Of a stretch of 26,683 nucleotides of DNA, positions 22,199-26,683 are shown piece after piece. Under the pieces are notes generated by a model. The model was not told where the DNA came from. It saw nothing but the letters and a program-made list of their open reading frames with translations, and did no database searches. Each line of letters starts with the position of its first letter. Positions within the stretch are counted from its first letter, which is position 1. The position numbers were made by a program, and so were the translations under genes. The DNA is from Treponema sp. (GTDB lineage: Bacteria > Spirochaetota > Spirochaetia > Treponematales > Breznakiellaceae), in the NCBI GenBank assembly GCA_031277045.1, contig JAISLX010000185.1, positions 1-26,683 of the forward strand, in the 5' to 3' direction.

Positions 22199-24055
22199 AT
22201 GAAGACTACGGTGCACGCGGCTGGGGAAAGCCGGGAAAGGCTCAACGCCATCGCCGCCCGGCGGATCATCATTCTTGACGGGGCTATGGGCTCCCTAATC
22301 CAGAGTTACTGTCTGACGGAGGAAGATTTCCGGGGCAAACGTTTCGCCGGGCATCCGGTGAAACTTCTGGGCTGTAACGATTTGCTCTGCCTTACCCGCC
22401 CGGAACTTATCCGCCATATCCACGAGGAGTACCTTGAAGCCGGGGCGGATATTACCAAAACCTGCAGCTTTAACGCCACCGCCGTCTCCCTGGAACATTT
22501 TGGCCTTGAGGACCTTGCCTACGAGATAAGCCGGGCCGCGGCGGCCCTGGCCCGCGCGGCGGCGGACCGTTTTTCCAGTTCCGGCAGACCCCGCTTTGTG
22601 GCGGGAAGCATGGGCCCCACGGCGAAAAGCGGGAGCCTTGCCCCGGATATTAACAACCCGGAAAAGCGGGCCGTTACCTGGGACGAACTGGTACGCGCTT
22701 ACTATGACAACGCCCGGGGGCTTTTGGACGGCGGGGCGGATATTCTGCTGGTGGAAACGATCATCGACACGCTCAACGCAAAGGCGGCGATCTTTGCCAT
22801 CAACAAACTGCGCGGGGAACGGCGGCAGGACGTGCCGGTCATGCTTTCCGCCAGCGTGGCAAACGCCGCGCAAACCGGGGGCCGTATTCTTGCCGGCCAA
22901 ACCCTGGGGGCCTTCTGCGTCTCCGTGGCCCACGCGGAACCCTGGGCGATAGGACTTAACTGTTCCTTTGGGGCGGAGGCGCTTAAAAACAGCGTAGCGG
23001 AACTGGGGACCCTTTCGGCGCGGTTTGGCGGGTCGTGGCTTATCAGCGCCCACCCCAACGCGGGGCTGCCCAACCGGCTTGGCGCCTATGACGAAAGCCC
23101 TGAATCTATGGCTTTGAAGATGGAAACCTACTTTAAGGAGGGGCTGGTCAACATTGCCGGGGGCTGCTGCGGCACCACCCCCGCCCATATCGCGGCTCTG
23201 GCGGAGACCGCGAAATCGTATCCCCCCCGCGACAAGCCCCGGCCCCCGGCTCCCCGCGCCCGGCTTTCCACCCTGGTGGACTTTGATACCGGGAAAGAAT
23301 TCCGCCTGATCGGGGACGGGACCAATGTAACGAAAAACCGGGATTTTTTCAGGTTTATTCACGAGAAAAATTACGATGACGCCCTGGCGGAGGCCGCCGG
23401 AATGATCGAGGCGGGGGCCGCCATCATTGATGTCTGCGTAGACGACCCCCTGCTGGACGGGAAACAGGCCCTAAGGGATTTCCTCAACTTTATCCCGCAG
23501 GATCCGGAAACCGCCAGGACCCCCGTCATGATCGACAGTTCCCGCTGGGACATCATCGAGGCGGGTCTTTCATGCGTCCAGGGGAAGTGCCTGGTCTACT
23601 CCATCAGTCTCGCGGAAGGACCGGACGAATTCCTGCGCCGGGCCGCCCTGGTCCGTTCTTACGGCGCGGCGGCAGTGGCCGCCCTGGTTGACGAGCAGGG
23701 TCCGGCGGCGGACTACGAGCGCAAAATCGAAACGGCCCGCCGGTCCTGGCGGCTGCTGCGGGATTCGGGTTTCCCGGCCCAGGATACTGTTTTTGACCCC
23801 ATAGCGCCCGGGGAAATTACGGAACACGACCCCCGCGTTCCGGATTTTATCCGCGCCTGCGCCTGGATTCGGGACAACTGCGCGGGAGCTCAAATTTTGG
23901 CCAGAGTCCCGAATCTCCACCCCGGCTTCCGGGGAGACGAACATGTCCGCAAAGCCGTAACCGGGATGTTTCTTAAAGACGCCGTTAACGCGGGACTTGG
24001 CATGGCCGTTGTAAACCCGGCCTCCCTGGTTCTCCGCGATACCGGACTTGTTTGA
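22199..24055 (+). CDS. MetH-like protein: homocysteine and pterin domains only, no B12 domain
   Basis: The 618-residue protein has a homocysteine S-methyltransferase domain (about 1-340). All three expected zinc cysteines are present: C255 in GLNCSFGAE and C323/C324 in GGCCGTTPAH. A pterin-binding TIM barrel follows (about 360-612: GDGTNVTKN, PVMIDSSRWDIIEAGL, LVDEQG, GLGMAVVNPASL). It stops where complete MetH (about 1,150-1,250 residues) would enter the cobalamin cap, B12 and activation domains, and none of these follows in any frame. Asparagines conserved in this barrel are replaced: DVN reads DVC (C413) and NSIS reads YSIS (Y467). It may work with a separate corrinoid protein or have changed function. 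The ribosome site (GGTAGGA) is modest. Confidence 0.85.
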   Translation: MKTTVHAAGESRERLNAIAARRIIILDGAMGSLIQSYCLTEEDFRGKRFAGHPVKLLGCNDLLCLTRPELIRHIHEEYLEAGADITKTCSFNATAVSLEHFGLEDLAYEISRAAAALARAAADRFSSSGRPRFVAGSMGPTAKSGSLAPDINNPEKRAVTWDELVRAYYDNARGLLDGGADILLVETIIDTLNAKAAIFAINKLRGERRQDVPVMLSASVANAAQTGGRILAGQTLGAFCVSVAHAEPWAIGLNCSFGAEALKNSVAELGTLSARFGGSWLISAHPNAGLPNRLGAYDESPESMALKMETYFKEGLVNIAGGCCGTTPAHIAALAETAKSYPPRDKPRPPAPRARLSTLVDFDTGKEFRLIGDGTNVTKNRDFFRFIHEKNYDDALAEAAGMIEAGAAIIDVCVDDPLLDGKQALRDFLNFIPQDPETARTPVMIDSSRWDIIEAGLSCVQGKCLVYSISLAEGPDEFLRRAALVRSYGAAAVAALVDEQGPAADYERKIETARRSWRLLRDSGFPAQDTVFDPIAPGEITEHDPRVPDFIRACAWIRDNCAGAQILARVPNLHPGFRGDEHVRKAVTGMFLKDAVNAGLGMAVVNPASLVLRDTGLV

Positions 24056-24115
24056 TACCCAGGCCGGCTCCGGGTTTCGCTGTTTTAAGCGGCGGCCCGT
24101 CCGTCCGGCGGAAAA

Positions 24116-24772
24116 TCAGCGGGAAAGGAAAAAGGTCCCCAGGGCTTCCGCGACCAGCCGGTGTCCCCGGACCGAGGGGTGATCCACGTGGGACAAAAGC
24201 CCCACCAGGTCCTCGTTGTTGTGTACGTGTCCGGCATACGTGGCAAAACTGTCCGCCAGGCCCACGCCGTAGCTGTCCGCCAGCGCGCGTATCTGCGCGG
24301 CATGGTCCGCAAGCTGCTTCCAGTCCTCACCCCCGGTAAAATAGGAGCGATCCCATGTCGGGGTAAGGAGGATAACCTTGCAGCCCCGTTCCAGCGCGGC
24401 CTCGATCATGGACCGCCAGGCTTTTTCCGCTTCCGCAAGCCCGGCATAGCGGTCGTTTAATCCGTAATCTATCGTAACCAGATCCGGCCGGTGGCAGAGC
24501 GCGTCCCGCTCAAACCGCGCCGCCCCGGCGGGGGAAGATTCGCCGCCGATGGCGGTAACAATTACGTTTACTACCGCGAAAGGAAAACGTTCCTTGACAA
24601 GGCGCAGCAACTGGGCCGGATACGCCTCCAGGGTATTTACATAGGGAGTGGCGAAATATCCCGCCGGGACACTGTGGCCGTGGCACACAATATTTACCGT
24701 CCTGTTACCGGGCCATTGCAGGGCCATCACGTCAAGAACAGCGTCAAGGTAATGAACGGGATCGGCGATCAT
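24116..24772 (-). CDS. SGNH/GDSL-family hydrolase
   Basis: ATG 24772 with AAGGAG five bases upstream gives 218 residues; an open frame to 24823 overlaps the previous gene and lacks a site. Block I reads VCHGHSVPAGYF with the nucleophile Ser34 (GHS in place of GDS), block III is GLND (104-107), and the catalytic His is H198 in HVDHPSVRGH. No signal peptide is present, so it acts in the cytoplasm. The family removes acyl or acetyl groups from carbohydrates or lipids; the substrate is not predictable. It lies 31 bp after the SH3 lipoprotein gene. Confidence 0.85.
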   Translation of the reverse strand: MIADPVHYLDAVLDVMALQWPGNRTVNIVCHGHSVPAGYFATPYVNTLEAYPAQLLRLVKERFPFAVVNVIVTAIGGESSPAGAARFERDALCHRPDLVTIDYGLNDRYAGLAEAEKAWRSMIEAALERGCKVILLTPTWDRSYFTGGEDWKQLADHAAQIRALADSYGVGLADSFATYAGHVHNNEDLVGLLSHVDHPSVRGHRLVAEALGTFFLSR

Positions 24773-24803
24773 GATAACTCCTTTTTGGGAAAGCGCCGGG
24801 CCG

Positions 24804-26171
24804 TCAAAACGCCGGCGGGGCATCCAAATTTGCCCGGTAAAAGTAAATAACGATGGGAGACGAGGCCCGCCGGGCTACCAGATTGCCGTCCATGCTGGTT
24901 TCCGGGACAAATTCGACCCGCAGCCCCTGGGCGTCAAAAAGGTACATAAACCGCGCGGGAACGGCGCTTCCGTCAAAGCGCATGCTAAAAGCTCCCTCGT
25001 AACGCTGCCGCAGGTCGCCGGTCAGGTACAGGTCCATGGCGAGCAGGCCGTTCTGCCGCGCCCCGGCAGGGATCACCTGGGGGACAAGGAGCCGGCTGCC
25101 GGTCCAGCTAAAGGTTCCGTCCGGGATCAAAGTCAGAGTACCGTAATTGTTGCTGGTAAAAACCGGCCCCTGTTCGTAGAAACTCCGGAACAGCTCTTCC
25201 CGCCGGGCGTTTTCCTGCGCGATAAGGTCATCCGGCTCCGTCGCCAGGGCCACGAAAACCAGGGTCCGCAGGGCGCCGGCCTTATCAGTAAACTGCACCA
25301 CTAACGTGGTGTCCGAGCGGAGGCTCATCTGCAGGCTGGTCCCCTCAAAACGCCACGTCCGGTTCCCCACGGCTTTAATCCCCGTGTAGGAAAACGTCTG
25401 ATCCAGGCCGGAAACGTAGACGCGGGCTATGCCGGTATCCTGACCGGGGAAAAAGCCCCAGTGCAGGGAAAGTTCGTCCACATCAAAATATCCGCTGTTC
25501 ACCATATCGCCGTAGGCTTCGGATGACCATGTCAGGGCCAGCATCCGGTCCAATTCGGGGTCTTCGCCTGATCCCTGGTCTACGGTTTCCACCACCAGCG
25601 GTCCGGCTTCATGTTCAAAAAGCCTTAACCTGTAGGAAAAACAGTAGCCTGTCGTGCCGTCACTGGTCATGATCTGGTACCAGTCCCCCGGCAGGGGGTC
25701 CCCGCTGGCGCCCAGCGCGGCGCTTCCCTCCACCCTGGCCAGGATTTTGATAACCTCGGCGTTTTTAAGCCGGTATACCCGCCCGGCGCTGTTGTCGGGG
25801 CTGCTCCGGACCGGCAGGCCGTCCTGCAGGTTTTCCGCGTAGGTCCGCCGGTAGTCCCCCATAGCCTCCGTCCTGGCTATCGCCTTTCTTTTGCTCCCCG
25901 TCAGTTCAAAGTGGGACAGGGGGACCTCGAATTTATCGGGACTGTCCTTCCCGTTCCGGTACTCGGCGGGGATTCCCAGCACCCATACGCCGTTGATAGC
26001 GGACCTGATATACACCGGAAGCACCGTACCCGAAAATATAGCCGGTTCCTCCGATGACCACAGGAGTACCCCCCAGCCCAGACGGCCAGAGCAGGCGGAA
26101 AGAAAGACGACCAAACAGGCGGTCAAAACACCGGCCCCGCGTAAAGCGGCGGGGGACAAGCGCAGTACCAT
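24804..26171 (-). CDS. Lipoprotein with SH3-like domain
   Basis: The 455-residue protein begins with a lipoprotein signal peptide ending in LSAC (Cys at about residue 27). A beta-rich region follows, then an SH3_3-type segment (LPVRSSPDNSAGRVYRLKNA to WYQIMTSDGTTGYCFSYRLR, about 117-185). The second half is beta-rich with repeated strand pairs such as YGTLTLIPDGTFSWTGSRLL. Proteins of this layout are common in treponemes as outer-membrane-facing lipoproteins, and bacterial SH3 domains often bind cell wall. No ligand can be named. The start has no strong ribosome site, and the gene heads a two-gene unit with the hydrolase. Confidence 0.75.
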   Translation of the reverse strand: MVLRLSPAALRGAGVLTACLVVFLSACSGRLGWGVLLWSSEEPAIFSGTVLPVYIRSAINGVWVLGIPAEYRNGKDSPDKFEVPLSHFELTGSKRKAIARTEAMGDYRRTYAENLQDGLPVRSSPDNSAGRVYRLKNAEVIKILARVEGSAALGASGDPLPGDWYQIMTSDGTTGYCFSYRLRLFEHEAGPLVVETVDQGSGEDPELDRMLALTWSSEAYGDMVNSGYFDVDELSLHWGFFPGQDTGIARVYVSGLDQTFSYTGIKAVGNRTWRFEGTSLQMSLRSDTTLVVQFTDKAGALRTLVFVALATEPDDLIAQENARREELFRSFYEQGPVFTSNNYGTLTLIPDGTFSWTGSRLLVPQVIPAGARQNGLLAMDLYLTGDLRQRYEGAFSMRFDGSAVPARFMYLFDAQGLRVEFVPETSMDGNLVARRASSPIVIYFYRANLDAPPAF

Positions 26172-26183
26172 AACGGCGATTAT

Positions 26184-26254
26184 ACGTGGAACGGGGACTG
26201 GTTACCTAGCAGTCTGGCGGGCAGCCCCCGGTTGACGCTTTCACGTGGAAAGGG
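26184..26254 (+). promoter_or_regulatory. Direct repeat ACGTGGAAnGGG, possible activator sites
   Basis: ACGTGGAACGGGG (26184-26196) and ACGTGGAAAGGGT (26243-26255) share eleven of thirteen bases and lie 59 bp apart, about 100 and 160 bp upstream of the sigma-54 promoter. That is the normal distance for enhancer-binding-protein sites. The binding protein is unknown. Confidence 0.3.
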
Positions 26255-26260
26255 TAGGCT
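26232..26260 (+). promoter_or_regulatory. Possible sigma-70 promoter
   Basis: TTGACG (26232-26237), a 17-bp spacer and TAGGCT (26255-26260). The -35 is good and the -10 weak; the second ACGTGGAA copy lies inside the spacer, so a bound regulator would block it. Confidence 0.25.
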
Positions 26261-26338
26261 TCTTGCTATGACCTTAGTTGCGGCTTTTCCGCGAAAACCG
26301 GGCATTATTTTTCAGTTTTGTGCCCTAAAACGGTCTAC

Positions 26339-26355
26339 TTGGCACGGTTCTTGCT
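26339..26355 (+). promoter_or_regulatory. Sigma-54 (RpoN) promoter
   Basis: The sequence TTGGCACGGTTCTTGCT matches the consensus YTGGCACG-N4-TTGCW at every specified base, with GG (26341-26342) and GC (26353-26354) exactly 10 bases apart. Transcription should start near 26366, toward the gene at the right edge. Confidence 0.8.
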
Positions 26356-26492
26356 CTCTCTCGAATTCGCTCTCCCCCTCCTGGGTCTGACACAGGGGAT
26401 AGATCTGCCCGCGTAGCAAGCCTGCCCCCCTATTTATATCTACCCAAAACCAGCCGGGCTGCGGAAAAAAGCTCCAGTTCCCCGTGAAAACT

Positions 26493-26555
26493 GCCGGAAA
26501 GGCGTTATGCGCACGCGCATTTGTGCACGCGCATACGCGCCTTTACCGGCTTTTT
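26493..26555 (+). terminator. Terminator-like hairpin with internal 10-bp direct repeats
   Basis: GCCGG+AAAGGCG (26493-26504) pairs with CGCCTTT+A+CCGGC (26538-26550), one base bulged, followed directly by TTTTT (26551-26555). The loop holds two copies of GCACGCGCAT (26511-26520 and 26525-26534). It lies between the sigma-54 promoter and the gene start. Confidence 0.5.
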
Positions 26556-26556
26556 A

Positions 26557-26577
26557 CGCCCTTCCGTTGAAAGGGCG
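26557..26577 (+). promoter_or_regulatory. Second hairpin before the right-edge gene
   Basis: CGCCCTT (26557-26563) and AAGGGCG (26571-26577) are perfect inverted copies around a 7-nt loop, two bases after the T-run of the terminator-like hairpin and about 45 bases before the start codon. Confidence 0.4.
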
Positions 26578-26621
26578 ATACAACATGGCATCTGAAAAGG
26601 CCGGAAAGGATGGTTTTCATT

Positions 26622-26683
26622 ATGAAAATAAATAATGCTTTTATATTGTTTTTGGTTTTGGCGGTCTCGGTGGTAGCTACATT
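26622..26683 (+). CDS. Start of an exported or membrane protein (cut by right edge)
   Basis: From ATG 26622 the frame reads MKINNAFILFLVLAVSVVAT and is open to the end. This is a typical signal peptide or first membrane helix. An in-frame ATG at 26610 is an alternative start, and AAAGGA (26605-26610) is the likely ribosome site for 26622. Only about 20 residues are visible, so the product cannot be named. The sigma-54 promoter upstream suggests a gene for nitrogen supply, transport, stress or another regulated function, as is usual for this sigma factor. Confidence 0.55.
   Translation, partial: MKINNAFILFLVLAVSVVAT

Larger units (their letters stand above)
26172..26621. other. Non-coding regulatory region before the right-edge gene
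   Basis: This stretch of about 450 bp has no plausible protein gene. In order it holds an ACGTGGAA repeat pair (26184 and 26243), a sigma-70-like promoter (26232-26260), a TTTTC/GAAAA dyad (26285-26297), a sigma-54 promoter (26339-26355), a GC-rich terminator-like hairpin (26493-26555), a second hairpin (26557-26577) and a palindrome over the start codon (26614-26628). Confidence 0.6.

Noticed and set aside
22295..23362. 355-codon minus-strand frame opposite the MetH-like gene
   Set aside because: It lies fully inside a gene with intact zinc-site motifs, and its own translation has no recognisable domain.
26511..26534. CRISPR-like repeat
   Set aside because: Only two 10-bp copies with a 4-bp spacer; no array and no cas genes.

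Overview
The window reads as chromosomal DNA of a spirochete, most likely a treponeme of the GC-rich, termite-gut or free-living type. The main evidence is the flagellar gene order fliO-fliP-fliQ-fliR-flhB-flhA-flhF-flhG-(small membrane protein)-whiG/fliA-DUF342-(two small proteins), together with spirochete-style sequences such as the FlhB start 'LQWFAAEDEGRTEE' and the FlhF 'DTFGKSP' motif. The genus is inferred from gene order and protein wording; no database search was possible.

Layout. Positions 1-2000 (minus strand) hold an RlpA-like protein made of two DPBB domains, a spermidine/putrescine-type binding protein, and the start of an AT-rich membrane protein that runs off the left edge. 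Positions 2000-3510 (plus) hold a dimeric-type NADP isocitrate dehydrogenase behind a structured leader that looks like an attenuator. Positions 3637-16459 (minus) are one tightly packed flagellar export, placement and regulation operon of 13 genes with overlaps or gaps of at most 18 bp. Positions 16460-17008 are non-coding with several hairpins. Positions 17009-20422 (minus) hold a queuosine-precursor-type transporter and an alpha-glucan phosphorylase. Positions 20496-21903 (minus) are a three-gene unit of small membrane protein, ECF sigma factor and zinc-binding anti-sigma factor, joined by 4-nt overlaps. Positions 22199-24055 (plus) encode a MetH-like protein with only the homocysteine and pterin modules. 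Positions 24116-26171 (minus) encode an SGNH hydrolase and an SH3-domain lipoprotein. Positions 26172-26621 are a non-coding regulatory region with a textbook sigma-54 promoter, repeated upstream motifs and strong hairpins, leading to a plus-strand exported protein cut off by the right edge.

How the genes work together. The flagellar block supplies the core of the type III export gate (FliO/P/Q/R, FlhB, FlhA), the SRP-type GTPase and MinD-type ATPase that control flagellar number and position (FlhF, FlhG), and the motility sigma factor. The remaining genes are metabolic (isocitrate oxidation, glycogen breakdown, one-carbon/methionine chemistry) or envelope functions.

The most interesting parts are regulatory or unusual in architecture: the sigma-54 promoter and its possible small RNA or leader at the right edge; the terminator placed just before the icd ribosome binding site; the MetH-like protein without a B12 domain and with altered pterin-site asparagines; a hairpin repeat found three times between genes; the gapless internal duplication in the RlpA-like protein; and a possibly leaderless glgP. 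I did not see CRISPR arrays, rRNA, tRNA genes or insertion sequences.
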